A stretch of 64,000 nt of DNA, from positions 8,804,001 to 8,868,000 of the forward strand of contig CM082583.2 of NCBI GenBank assembly GCA_040954595.2, written 5' to 3'. Made by a program: the position numbers and the translations under genes. This stretch comes from Balanoglossus misakiensis. Lineage: Eukaryota; Hemichordata. The notes under the pieces were generated by a model. The model was not told where the DNA came from, made no database searches, and saw nothing but the letters and a program-made list of their open reading frames with translations. Shown here in pieces: positions 23,801 to 35,178 of this stretch. The first letter of the stretch is position 1. Each line of letters starts with the position of its first letter.

Positions 23801-26800
23801 TGTGCGTTTGTTTGATTACTCCAACTATTTAACCTAGTCTCTTTGACTGCTGATTCGCAAACCTTAACTACTTTGCTTCTTCAAGAGATATATCTACGTT
23901 TCCCTCTTAAGACGTCTAACTCGACCATAGACAACAATGGATTTAGACTAGACCATGGTGGTGAAAGGGTTAAAGATAAGCATTTTACATGCAGCTGTAT
24001 GATGAATTATCCGCGACTGGTCATCGCACAGAAAGACAATTAACATCATCTGTGAAAGTGCTAACAATTGGTAGATAAAGACTTCCCATTGGCTCAGACC
24101 CGAAAACCTGGTGTTTGGTTGACATAAAATTCGCCATTTTCAGCAACAATAGTGAAAAGCATATGCATGTCAAAGTATGATGAAGCTGACTTATGACTCA
24201 CCTGGCATAGATAACGCTTATGAACAGAAAGACAGAAGCGAGGGCCGCCGTGATCAACTCCCTGTACTCAACACTGACACCGGTAGTCGTCGTCGTGGGA
24301 ACACATGAGGTCACCAGGTCCTTGTAAACAGTTTCATTTAAAGTTTCATTGAATCCTACGAGAGTACGCTCTGTGAGAAAGAGAACAGAAGTTTTAGTTA
24401 CTGGTAATACTAGTTTTTAAAATTTGTTGAAATTCACCAACTTTGTCCCTTTAAGACTACACATATACAAGAATGTGGATTTAACCCAACAACGGGTACC
24501 TTGATGACTTATAATATAAAACGCAGAATTCAGTGCAAAACTTACCGATATGGTCAGGCATGCTTGATGCAGCAGCAAATGTCAGATACATTACATACAC
24601 CGACACAATGGCCACTTGCAGGAGATTAATTTTGGGTTGGACTGGAAGAGAAAAAAATGAATTAAGAAATAGTATTATAGCTGGGTGGGACTGCGCTGTA
24701 CTTTGCAAAGAGGTTAATATAAAAAGGGTACTAGTAAGATACATGTACCAACACTAACCTTTCTGAATTGGCGGTATCAGGGTCAGAAACGCCATCAAAA
24801 CACAAAGGATACCGTTGACTGATATGAAGATTTTGGTCAAGTAGCAACCTTCAATATTTCTTGTGAAGAATATGACGAGAAAAACAAAGCCACCAATGGC
24901 AATGGCGAATACGACCAGTGTCACCAACACAAGGGCTGTAACAAAACAAAATGGTCGGCTATTTTGAAAAAATGGATTTAAAAATGTATATTTTGAACTT
25001 AATATCAATTTACTGCATTTCTTAGACGAAAACGTTAAACTCGTAAAGAAATTTGGGAAACTTAGGATGCATTATGAGATGACAAGTTGCTATGTCTGAT
25101 TGAGCGTGCAGAAAAATTGTGACGAAATTTTAATGATCCTTCGAAGCTTATAACACTTACACGGACCCTTTTTAAGCTCCAAGAGCTGCAACTATTTGCA
25201 TTATTTGTATGATTTTACATTCAAACCAAAATCAGTTTACATCCTACTTACCTAGATACCAACATTTATTGCTGTCTGCCTTCACTGACCTGAAAAAGAA
25301 TTTCACAAGATTAATTGCAGATACAGTCAAACCTGTGTTAGTGGCCACCTCTATATAGAGGCCACTTTGTTCCAGTCCCTGTGCAATTCTCATGTGCATT
25401 AATTAGCCTCTATATAAAGGCCACCGGTCTATAAAGACCAGTTTTGGTTAGGTCCTATGCTGTGTGATCTTTCTATCACACCACACTTACCAGCTATGGT
25501 TCCACGAATAGGCAAACTCAACCAGTAGGTAGAGCTGAATCAGTATAAATGCAAAACTTGCAGCAAAACCAAGGTACATAAAGATGAAAGTCCACTTGTC
25601 TTCATGGGGAATATAGAAGGCTCCGACGCACAATCCGACTAAGATAAGAAATTTGAAGAACCAGAACCTGCAGTGCAGAAGAGAGAAATGACTTTTGATT
25701 TACAATCAGTAAATATTTTAGTCAGTATGTGGTGCACGTACTCGCTTTTTTTTAAAGAGCAACTGCATGCAAAGTTTCAAGAACATATACATGATGACGA
25801 AACCTCATAATCTCCTACATAATGTCAAAGCTCCATTCATTGCTATAAATAGCCCGAGTGACCTTAAAGAATTCATAATGCGTTTTTATCTAAAAGACAA
25901 ATGTTCCTTTTGTGCATTATTAATTCTCTGTTTGGTATAGTCAAAGTACAATGCTCCTTCTGATACATGAAGTTAGGAACTGAACCAAACTGCCACACCA
26001 GACCACACGTACCCATTGTGAAGCCCTGCTCGGCAGGATCTGCTCGAGTCCACGCAAAGCGTCACCACCATCAGGATGAGGAAGAACATGCCCATTGACA
26101 GACAGATTCTGTAGACGGCCATGTATCCAAACACACGTTCACAGTTGTCGCCAGCATTGATGTAATCACAGAACACCATTACCCTCTCAGTCTGCAAGAG
26201 TTCAACATAAAGCAATCATAATTGTTATATGGTCCCTGTAGATATAATTAATTATGAATCTAATTACTAGTATCCAAGGGAGCTAAATTGTTTCGAATTT
26301 GAAATTCAAAATGGCCACTATGAAGAAAAATATGAAAGAAGTGGTTTTAATGAAAACAAGATGGCTAACTCCGATTTCTTCCTTTCAACTGCTTTCCAAG
26401 ACTCGATCCCCACACACTGTTATTAGCAAAGAAATGACAATGTTGCTGAAAATCTGTCCCTTGCAAGCTGAGCCATTATTGTCATGATCGACCTTACCTC
26501 CATGAACTTCTCTTCAACTGTTGACGACAACATTATGCAGGCTACAGCCATGCCAGCTAAGAGAAATAACGTGTACATCACACGTGTACTTGTAGATTCT
26601 CGAACAGGCGGACAGCATCCACAACAGCAGGAACATGGCCGAGGCCCACAGCAGCAACAGGCCTGAATGTTTGAAAAGCAGAGAGAAAAAAGCCATATTA
26701 AAATTTTAATTGATGATCTACTTCAGAGACATCATGCAAGTTGACCTTTAAATTTTGATAACCAGTTCATATGAACAGCTTTCATAATCCCCTCCACCAG

Positions 26801-28354
26801 AAATTGAACTGCGTACATCGACTAATATTGTCACCAGTGAATTATGTACAGAGCTCGTTTACTACTGTTTCGAGGCCTTAACTTTCTAGTTTTTGATTCT
26901 GAACTACCAATTCAGTGTCTGCGTCATCAGTAAACAGCTGCACGGTCTGGACTGCATGGAGCAATTTATAGGCCAAAATAATATGAGGATTAACATTTAT
27001 TGATTTTTCTTCCTGGCCACAAGTATAGGTATATTCTTATCAAACGCAAAGTTCGATATATTTACATTGTAGTTGTACATATTTGTATAACAATATTTAA
27101 TATCATGTGATCTGGCCATGGGACCCATGATGGCATTGTCGTTTCCACTCCAGACATGGTGCCTCATCAGCATTGTCTGCACACTGACCGTCATCATCTC
27201 CATCACGTTGCCTAATTTAGATACCTACATGACTGCTTGAATTAGTGTACATTGTACATGGAATAATTGGGCTGTGGATACGTATGGACCTGTAATTAGT
27301 GGGTGGCGTTGCCGTTACTATGCAATGAATGTGAGGTTTCACACACTGAAAAGGGTTTTTTCTGTATGCAATTATATTCAAGGTGCACGAGAAAGTATTC
27401 TTCTGCATGAAGCCCGACCATCAGTTGCCAATTTTAGCACATATTATAGTGAAAACTAAAACATTAAACTCCAAATGCAAAAAAAAAAAAAAATGAGAAA
27501 AGAGGGGAATCGAACCCCGACCATGATGCATTTTTATTTTATTTAAAGCCTTGCCATCTTTGCCACAATGCGTTGAGGGTCGGTGGGGCAGGCGAATACC
27601 CCCCCCCCCCCAGTGTTTTTGCTAAGGTTGGGGAACATTGGTAATGGATTTGAGAACCCCGGTAACATTTCTGCAACCCCCTAATATAACTACATGTACA
27701 TTGATACACCCAGGGGAACCCCGGTAAAATGACTGCGGAACTCCGGTAGATTTTACCTAGGTACCACCCTTAGCAAAAACACTGCCCCCCCCCCCCCCCG
27801 ATATTAAATGAGTCATCCCTTTACAACAAAGGCGGCGTACATGGACTCGTCACAAGCAATCGGCGCACAAGCGGGTCTTGCAAAAGATGCTGACACAAGT
27901 CAATCTAGACAAACGTCGCAATCGGTTCATTCAATTCGCAGGTCAACAAACCAGCGAAGTTGCAATTTCAATGGATGTTGTCACAGACTGTTTATTAGGC
28001 CGTCGATCAGCTGACCCCGATCAGCTGGGTACTGCAGTCACGACGAAGCCAAAGAGTTTAAGACTGTTTGCGTACATAAAGCCTTACGTGGTTTTGTGTT
28101 ACCATTAACGATGACCCCCTCGAATGTAGTCGGCACAGTACGAATTGTATTTAACTATTCAGCTAAACCTGTGCTGCCATGTCATGTCAGAGCATAGAAG
28201 GGCCAGCTACGTGTATACACACCAATACTGGCAATAGGGCTATTAGGCATAGACAGTCGTAGCAGCTCATCGAGAAATAGAACAGTCATTTCCGGCGAAA
28301 TAAATTGAAATCCTTCTATGATATACCCACCTGTGCTGTACAACAATCCTCCAT
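20863..28354 (-). CDS. SERINC: SERINC family (serine incorporator) multipass membrane protein
   Basis: Exons in transcript order: 28354-28331, 26662-26498, 26191-26013, 25667-25491, 25289-25252, 24935-24759, 24641-24546, 24370-24202, 23679-23598, 23055-22962, 22291-22222, 21729-21688, 21507-21342, 21028-20863 (TAG). All phases agree except at the 23598/23055 join, which needs a further small exon of 3n+2 bases. At least 548 residues are encoded, longer than the usual 450 or so. Family landmarks are the Cys-rich N-terminus with [81 protein letters not shown] with NWYR, and a last helix in [16 protein letters not shown]. About ten hydrophobic segments are seen. A Lys/Arg-rich stretch (exon 22291-22222) lengthens the cytoplasmic loop before the penultimate helix. 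SERINCs are plasma- and endomembrane proteins linked to lipid scrambling, and some vertebrate members restrict retroviruses. Which activity applies here is unknown. Confidence 0.93.
23900..23971 (+). repeat. Degenerate copy of palindromic MITE-like element
   Basis: It shares 'ttccctct', 'caatgg', 'gaccatggtggtgaaagggtt' (last 20 bases) and their spacing with the element at 33319-33406. The left terminal repeat is eroded. It lies in a SERINC intron. Confidence 0.5.
25330..25440. repeat. Imperfect duplicated motif with hairpin (SERINC intron)
   Basis: Two related blocks occur, 'ggccacctctatatagaggc' and 'cctctatataaaggccacc'. The first contains the palindrome cctctatatagagg. It may be a small non-autonomous element. 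Confidence 0.4.
26290..26470 (+). repeat. Dispersed repeat family copy in SERINC intron
   Basis: It contains 'gaaattcaaaatggccacta', 'ggttttaatgaaaacaagat', 'gctgaaaatctgtccctt', in the order of the copy at 20575-20850. Confidence 0.55.
27500..27582 (-). repeat. tRNA-like (Pol III) fragment, probably SINE-derived
   Basis: On the minus strand a B-box match (gggttcgattcccc) at about 27506-27519 is preceded by an A-box-like tggcaaagatgg near 27549-27560, and is followed by a run of about 14 T. The ends do not form a tRNA acceptor stem, so a functional tRNA is not supported. A SINE remnant is the better reading. Confidence 0.35.
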
Positions 28355-29271
28355 CTTGCGAAAGTGGGGTTAGTTGGAAGGTGGTACGTCAAACGGCAGG
28401 GAAAACTCACAAAATGTCATTCCCCTCTTGTGTTTTCATCCATCTCATTGTTGTACTGAACATAATAAATGCTCTTCCATCAACCTCCCGCCGGTGATCG
28501 TATTCCAATAGGCCTATTGCTCTTATTCCCCTTTCCATGTATTTTCATGACAATTTGGGCGTTGCTAGATGTGCCTGAATGATTTATAAATGTCTTTACA
28601 AAAATAGATTTTTTTATGAAGTTCCAAGAGATTGATGCATGAGGCCTTCTCAGGGGAAACTTGGTTGACCGTGGTTTAACCTTTGACATGGTGTTCATAT
28701 TTTGAATGCCGGCCATTGTTTACAGTGTTCCATAGTAAAACTGCACCCCCTGTTTTAGCTGCAGTTCAGTAGCTCAAGGTTTTGTGTGTTTGCCATCTAA
28801 CAACACACAAACCAAGGCAAAAACTGCAACTAGCTGAACGTTTCAGATGATTTATTGAGAGAATGGGGTTGATCTGTTATTGTCATTAACCATGCCATGA
28901 GTCATAATTCTGACCGATAATTTGTGCTCGTAAACAATTTCAATTTGGTGTGACCTTTCACAGTGTCGATGACACAAATAGCCCAAAATGTACAGCCAAA
29001 CTCTAGATTCACTCGGCATTCTACAAAGTCAAAGAACGATTCGTTAATAATGCTCCAAAAAGTGGGACTTTATTTGTCGGATCATTGTACATTGTTCATA
29101 AGTTGATTGTCAGAAAACGAATACCCTAACCTCGATATCACCTTTACATGGCCAACTTTCAGATTCTAACGGTTTTCTACTAGAAAGTGGATGCTTTCAA
29201 CAACTTCGGTATTTAAAACAAGGTCAAAACCGATTTCTTTTTACGTAGAATCACTCGCCCGTCATTAGATT

Positions 29272-29319
29272 AGTGGTGGTGGTGGTGGTGATGATGATGA
29301 TGATGATGATGATGATGAC
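29272..29319. repeat. (GGT)n(GAT)n microsatellite
   Basis: About five GGT units are followed directly by about ten GAT units. Confidence 0.93.
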
Positions 29320-30059
29320 GCGATGTTGAATTGTACTGCAGACGATTCGAGAGCTCGTACTTGACATATCGATGAGGCTCTCCTCTTTTCATGTTCCTAT
29401 CTAAATCGGGTGTGTTTCCTATTATTCATCAGTACACGCCCATTTAGCCATTGTGCTACCAGTGAAAACCGGTAAACGGATCAAACTGTGTGTAAATTAT
29501 AACGACATAGTAAACGTGGCTCCACGTGTGTTTTGGTCGTCCGTATGCCTAATTATGGTTTATTTGTTTTCTCTTCAATCCTTCTGTTCATTTCCGTCAA
29601 TCCGGGGCAGACACCAATTGAAAGCAATGCTCTACTTCTGAGTGGGCGTCGCATTCTCCAGTAAAAGTTACCGGCCTGTGTCATTCACAGAAAGGAAATA
29701 AAACACGTACTATTGGGGATCAGTCACCCCCCCCCCTTCCCCCTCCATGTCATGCACCCACATATAGCTGCCACACGTCATACGCGTCACGGCCACTGTA
29801 GCGCAGGGTGGGTGGGCATGCCAAGGTCTTCCATCCCCAAAGCAACCGAACCGCCGTTATGGGAACCAATATGCAAACGCTGGTGTGAGGTACTACCGAA
29901 CGTCGCAACGCTTATTTTTGACGTCCTCTATTTCTGTGTTGGGGAAAACGAAACCTCTCCAACATTTAAACGTCAATGCCCTGCGTTACACATGATATCA
30001 ACGTGAACTCGCGCAAAAACGACTGACCAATGATTTCTTGATGCTGGAACGGCACAGAT

Positions 30060-30065
30060 TATAAA
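30060..30065 (+). promoter_or_regulatory. TATA box of ligand B (candidate)
   Basis: TATAAA lies 79 nt upstream of the proposed ATG at 30139. The spacing resembles that at the FGF-like and protease genes in this window. Confidence 0.4.
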
Positions 30066-30138
30066 GTTATACTTCATTAATGTCTAAATTTTAATACAAT
30101 ATGACATGGACCATCACCAATAACTATCCTTATTCAAG

Positions 30139-32924
30139 ATGCGTGTAACTACTGGGATGATGGAACAAGGCTTATGGGTACGTATACATAATACCTAACT
30201 TGCTACCTTCTAACTTACCTACCCATCCACCCACTCACCTACACACCCAGACCCACCCACCCACCTACGTACCTGCTTGCATGAATGTACATACACGTGT
30301 ATAGTCATTTTTTTTGCTACGTGTTTCATCCATCTATTCGTTTACATGAACCTGAGGCTAGTGTTTACGTCACCATTCAATGCCAGACCACCCAATGAAA
30401 TCACGGGAGAGCGTCAATTTCAATTTGAACAGAAATTTGTCTGCTTTCGATTGGGGAATCCGTCATCTGCGTCACGACGCATTCGACTTCAACCAATCAT
30501 TGCCAGTGTACTATGGCAACGGCCGGTGATAGGTTTCTTCTCTTTGAAAGATAAATAACATAATGAATTCATCTTTCTCCCCATTAAAGACGGTGCAGTT
30601 TAACCGTATTGGCCATTTTGTCTTTCACAGTCGATCCTGATACACCAGAGAGCGCCCCGGAGCCACTGGACACGACGCCCTGTACCAAGGTAAGTTGAAT
30701 GAGGAGCGTACGGAGCGAATGCGAAAAAAACACACCAGAAGATGTAAATTCCGCAAAACTTAATCTTACAGTGCGATTCGCCTCTAATGCAAGCTTCTTG
30801 TCGGATACAACTTTCGTCGCAGAAGTTTTTGATATTCAAAATGAGGATAAAACGACAGCCGTCTCCGGTGATCAAGTTTTTGAAATGCTATAACACACCT
30901 TCTGCATAACCAGATTTTCAAATACTTTCAAATACTAACACATGATTATGACTGAAAAATCCCTAGAAAGTATAGGCGCGGGCAATACAATCCCTAAATG
31001 TAAAATCTGAGACCAGGAAGCCGGCATCATTCAAGACTTTCTACCAATTCGAAATATAACCATTTATCATCTTGGCCATCTTGAAGTTCGTGCAAAACTT
31101 GATTTACTCCCATAAGAGCACATTTTCACCGCTAATCTTTGGTTCCTGCCTTGAACGCATCCTGCATGTATAAAACCAAAAGTAAAGAAGTTGCCGAATT
31201 ATGGCTGCCGATCAATTTATAATGATTGCCTTATCTCGTTGCACGGACTCTCCTTGAGTTGACTTGAACGGCAGATTTCTCCATTTGTTAGTTTCGCCGA
31301 AAGCACGTCGCAAGAACATCCCGCGGCCGCGCTTTGTTTTCAGATGGAACCTTCAGCCCGTGATGTCGGAATGACATCTAAACCTTGTTGGGCACGTTCA
31401 TGGAAACGTCTTTCGCGGATTTCTTTTTACAATTACTTTACGCGCATTGCAATTATATGTCATCGCAAGCTTTTATCACTTCACGGGAATTGCAATGCCT
31501 TCTCATTAACACGACACTTACAGAGCATTGTTGCGTGCGTACTGAAAGAGCTGAAAATAACTAGACGAAGGCTATCGATCCGTATCGTACCTGATATCTT
31601 AGTTTTAAAGATTCGGTTTAACTATTCCAGGATGATCAATTGTGTGAAAATAGCATTTCTCCTTGTCATTTCTTCCGATGATAATATGTGTGCTTTATTT
31701 TTTTTCCTTGCAGAAAAACACACGAGTGGACACCATCAACTATCATTTACCTATTGACATATAGACACTGCCTTAACCTTTGCCAATCAACAAAGAGCGT
31801 TCTCATGGGTCCCTTTGTCACACCTATTAACTTAAAGGTTCGTACCGTGATAATGTAGCCAGCTATTAATCATCATAGTACCCATTCCGGTCTTTTCCCA
31901 TTTGACATAGTGGAAACGTCGACGGCGTTTTCGTGCGACGTCATCGCAACATCTGGGTTGAACTTAAGAAATGATGATATATAGGCCTATCACTAAAAAT
32001 TCCAAAGGTCAAACCCGATTGAAAAATAACAATTTTTTTCTCATTTCACTGTTGAGTGCTACCGTTGCTAATACGTTACAAGATCGAAAAGAACATTTTA
32101 ATTTTGTGAAATGAATGTGTTATGAACTGTTTTTTACAGTTTAAAGGAATTGCTTATATTCCCCAAGTAAAGTTAAATTTATATGAAAAAGTCTCTATCG
32201 GTAACTAAGGCATTTATTGGTATGCTTTAACTGACTGTATTCATTGTTCTTGCTTGGCTTACAGGTTGTGGCAATGATAGCGGCACTGACGCTGTTGGTT
32301 TTCACCAGTCAAGTGCTGAGTGCCCCGACCGTCTTTATCACCGGACGAGGCACGCCGATTTGTCTGCGCGCCACGACCAGTCACCTCAAGGGAAAGCTAG
32401 GCGAGGACTTGAATCCGCACATGATGGCGATCTTCAACCCGAACCTGCCCACCGCGCCGCCGGATGTGGACACGACGAACGGTGTGATCAAGCTGGACAT
32501 TCCGAGAAACGACAGCTTTGTCGTCGTGCCGCCGTTCGACGCGGAGACCGGCGACAGTAGCGGCGACTCGGGCGCCGCCACGGCCGCCACCGGTGTGCCA
32601 GACTTCTCCGGCGATGTCCAAGAACGGCAGGCCAAGAAAGAGGCCGAGTCGCTCCCGTGGTCGTGCCCAACCGACAGCGAATGGCGCGATCTCGGGCCGA
32701 ATATTTTCCCGCGCTACCTGCGATACACACGCTGCGGAAAATCGTCCTGTTTTTACGGTCACTACAGTTGTATTGCACAAACATATGCAGTTAAAGTCTT
32801 GAGGAAGATCAACAGCGAGTGTACAGGTGTACGTGATACTCATGGCGAATACATTATGATTGAAAGATGGCTACCGTACAAAATCAGAGTGCCAATGAAT
32901 TGTGCGTGTCAAAGTGGACTGTAG
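30139..32924 (+). CDS. Trunk/PTTH/noggin-like cystine-knot ligand B
   Basis: The main exon is 32265-32924, with acceptor 'ttggcttacag'. It encodes a hydrophobic signal core (MIAALTLLVFTSQVLSA), an acidic Pro/Asp-rich pro-region, and a C-terminal domain opening with PWSCPTDSEWRDLG and FPRYLRYTRC and ending CAC. A 13-codon first exon at 30139-30177 (MRVTTGMMEQGLW, donor GTACGT) joins in phase 0, gives 232 residues and reproduces the intron position of ligand A. The first exon is less certain, because translation could instead begin at the Met at 32274. Domain Cys (232-residue numbering) are 147, 170, 175, 182, 199, 226 and 228; the first four spacings equal those of ligand A, and 199 is extra. 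A Lys-Lys pair just before the domain is a possible processing site. As for ligand A, known relatives act as secreted Torso ligands or BMP antagonists, and the target here is not determined. Confidence 0.86.
30631..30689 (+). other. Possible alternative or non-coding exon
   Basis: A 59-bp segment is bounded by a good acceptor (tttgtctttcacag) and a good donor (GTAAGT). Because 59 is not a multiple of three, it cannot be inserted between the two proposed coding exons of ligand B. It could be a 5'UTR exon if translation starts at 32274, or it could be chance. Confidence 0.25.
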
Positions 32925-33184
32925 ATTGTAAATGTTAAAGCCAGGGGGAAATACAACTTTCAGATATATATATTTTTAAAACAATTATTTATTTGTCGAA
33001 TTTTCCACCGTCCTAGCTTGTGTGATGCAGCAGGGATCCATAAGCAATTAAAGTCTTTGTGCGTCTCATTTGAAGTGGCTTGCTGTTTTGGCATTTTCAG
33101 TTCCATGTTGCATGCACTACAATATACGAGGACGTTGGAAATAGGACACATAAACTCATGTGTCCACTAAAAAAACAAATGTGC

Positions 33185-33190
33185 AATAAA
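33185..33190 (+). terminator. Candidate poly(A) signal of ligand B
   Basis: AATAAA about 260 nt after the stop codon at 32922-32924. Confidence 0.35.
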
Positions 33191-33318
33191 TCAAACATCT
33201 TCGCTTCTGTCAGTGGTAAACGGCGATCAACTCTGAATACTTTGCAAATACATGCACTTACCATCGAAGTTGTATTTGCCCCTGGTTTTACGATTAACGG
33301 GTATAATTTCTTTGGCTT

Positions 33319-33406
33319 AACCCTTTCACCCCAGTTCCCTCTTTAGAGGTCCAACCTTGCCAGAGCAAACAATGGGTTTGGACTGAACCATGGTGGTGAA
33401 AGGGTT
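33319..33406. mobile_element. Palindromic MITE-like element, 88 bp
   Basis: Perfect 12-bp terminal inverted repeats (AACCCTTTCACC at 33319-33330 and its complement at 33395-33406) enclose 64 bp. A related sequence with the same internal order lies at 23900-23971. No transposase is present, so it would be non-autonomous. No clear target-site duplication is seen. Confidence 0.65.
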
Positions 33407-35148
33407 GATTGTGATATGTTAGTGGAAGTTATGTATTTTTGTTCACAAATCACCATATCTTCTTTCTTTCTGTCATATCTTCGTCTTTAATTTATTGTAA
33501 AATATTACTGCTCAAGTAAATTGTTTGTTATTCTTTTGCTGGTTAAGATTTTGAAAGGTTAGGGTAGATTTGTTAGTTTTTTCAATACTGAGTTAGAAGT
33601 TGATCATGCCAAAAACTTCATTACTTACTGAAATGACATTTACAGTATCAAGGGTTCAGCACCGCCGCTAGTTTTCTTGCCGGCCTTTGGGGTTTCCCGC
33701 CTTTTTTTCGTTGTGCAAAAGAGCACGTGGTCCACAAATGCGATGGCGTATATAGACACAGTCACCTCTCTTGCAAACTTATAAATCGAGGTTACTATAG
33801 ACAGCATACGCTTTTTCAGGGCGGCAGGTGTCGTGAGCTGGTGGTTTGTAAGTACGACGTGTCTCTCAGATAAAATCATAGCTAATGGCTTCGATGAATT
33901 TGGGGTTGTGACTGCTTCAGTCCTGTTTTGTCGTAGAGATCGGTGTTTGGCGAGTATCACATGCGGGGGAAGGGAAGCGCACTATTTTCGCAACACCTGC
34001 CCCGTGCTTTCGTTGTTTGTTGGCAGTGCTCTACTGTGCTGTTTGGCGTTTTGTTTTCGCAACTGACCGCGTGAATGTGATGCTAGTACTTGATCTAGTC
34101 TTTGATTTCAAAAATAGGGGATGGCTAACGACCTCGGGGGTACGACCGCCATTATTCCAATAGACTTACGTAGCTTGCCTTCTGAGACGAAAATCAGAGT
34201 TGGTGTATCAGTATTCAAGTTATCTCGGTAGCATGAGGAACCACGCGGGCGTGTTAGAGAACTTAGAAATTGCATGTGTGGTGTTGGGACAACGTCGAAA
34301 GCTATGATGATACTCTTGGCTACTCTAAAATAAGGAATATCGCTCGGTCAACATTTAAATGTTACTTTCGGCTTGCAATTTCGAATTCACTCCAGTGGTG
34401 CATGATTCAACCGGTACCGTACCCACATTTAAAACTCGTGATGTACCTTAGTGCGTTGTTTTGTGTTTGTTTCTATTGGTCAGGAAATGGATTTTTCTGC
34501 AAAAAAGGATGAGTGTGAAATAAGAACTGCTTGTCTCATTTTTACCTTAAGACAACAGTTGACGTTAGGGGTAGACTACATACAGACATTATAACCACCG
34601 TGGGTATATATTCCCATCGGTTGCCAATAGCCTTTTTAGTTCCTCCACTATACGGTTTCCTTCATTCATTAGTGACTAGGTTACCTGGATTGTGACAGAT
34701 TGACCAGTATTTAAACGGAAATGAAATTCCACTATGTTCTGTCAACAGATGTTATACACTTTCGTCTATTTAATCTTTTTTTGGTGACGCACTTGTGTTT
34801 TTAAATTTATTTACTGATACATACGATCTGATCCTTCACCTGGTAAAGGATGTCGGTTGTTTGAGAACTTTATGCAGTCTGCTGCTGTCGGGAGAATGCT
34901 AAGTGCCAACTTTTGGGTACCTGTTTCGCGAAATGATTCTCACACGGTTACTACTGCTCATCCAAACAGGCCACGTCCATGGCCCCTAAACGACATTTAA
35001 TACATCCTGGCATATTGTCGGTGGCCATTTGGAGTTCAAACAGTCGACCATGCCTTCGAATCTGTGCACTCTAACTCATCCTAAATAAACAATTTGGATT
35101 GTTGTCGGTTACAAAACGGTGAATGTTTATGTAACATTGAATGATGCA

Positions 35149-35178
35149 TGACGTCATAGCAAATGATGCATGACGTCA
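35149..35178. promoter_or_regulatory. Two perfect CRE palindromes
   Basis: TGACGTCA occurs at 35149-35156 and 35171-35178 inside a 22-bp direct repeat whose unit reads atgatgcatgacgtcata. TGACGTCA is the consensus for CREB/ATF factors. The nearest identified start is that of ligand B, 5 kb away, so the target gene is unclear. Confidence 0.5.

Larger units (their letters stand above)
28355..30138. other. Intergenic region between divergent SERINC and ligand B
   Basis: About 1.8 kb separates the two inferred starts, which point away from each other, so the region should hold both promoters. It contains the GGT/GAT microsatellite at 29272-29319 and a TATAAA at 30060 assigned to ligand B. The ORFs at 29453-29641 and 29713-30006 have no recognisable features. 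Confidence 0.5.

Noticed and set aside
27500-27582. Functional tRNA gene
   Set aside because: A- and B-box-like words exist, but the ends do not pair into an acceptor stem and no anticodon arm is clear.
32397-32843. Long minus-strand and alternative-frame ORFs over ligand B (also 32488-32784 and 32518-32802)
   Set aside because: They are GC-rich shadow frames of the ligand B exon, which alone has the signal peptide and Cys pattern.
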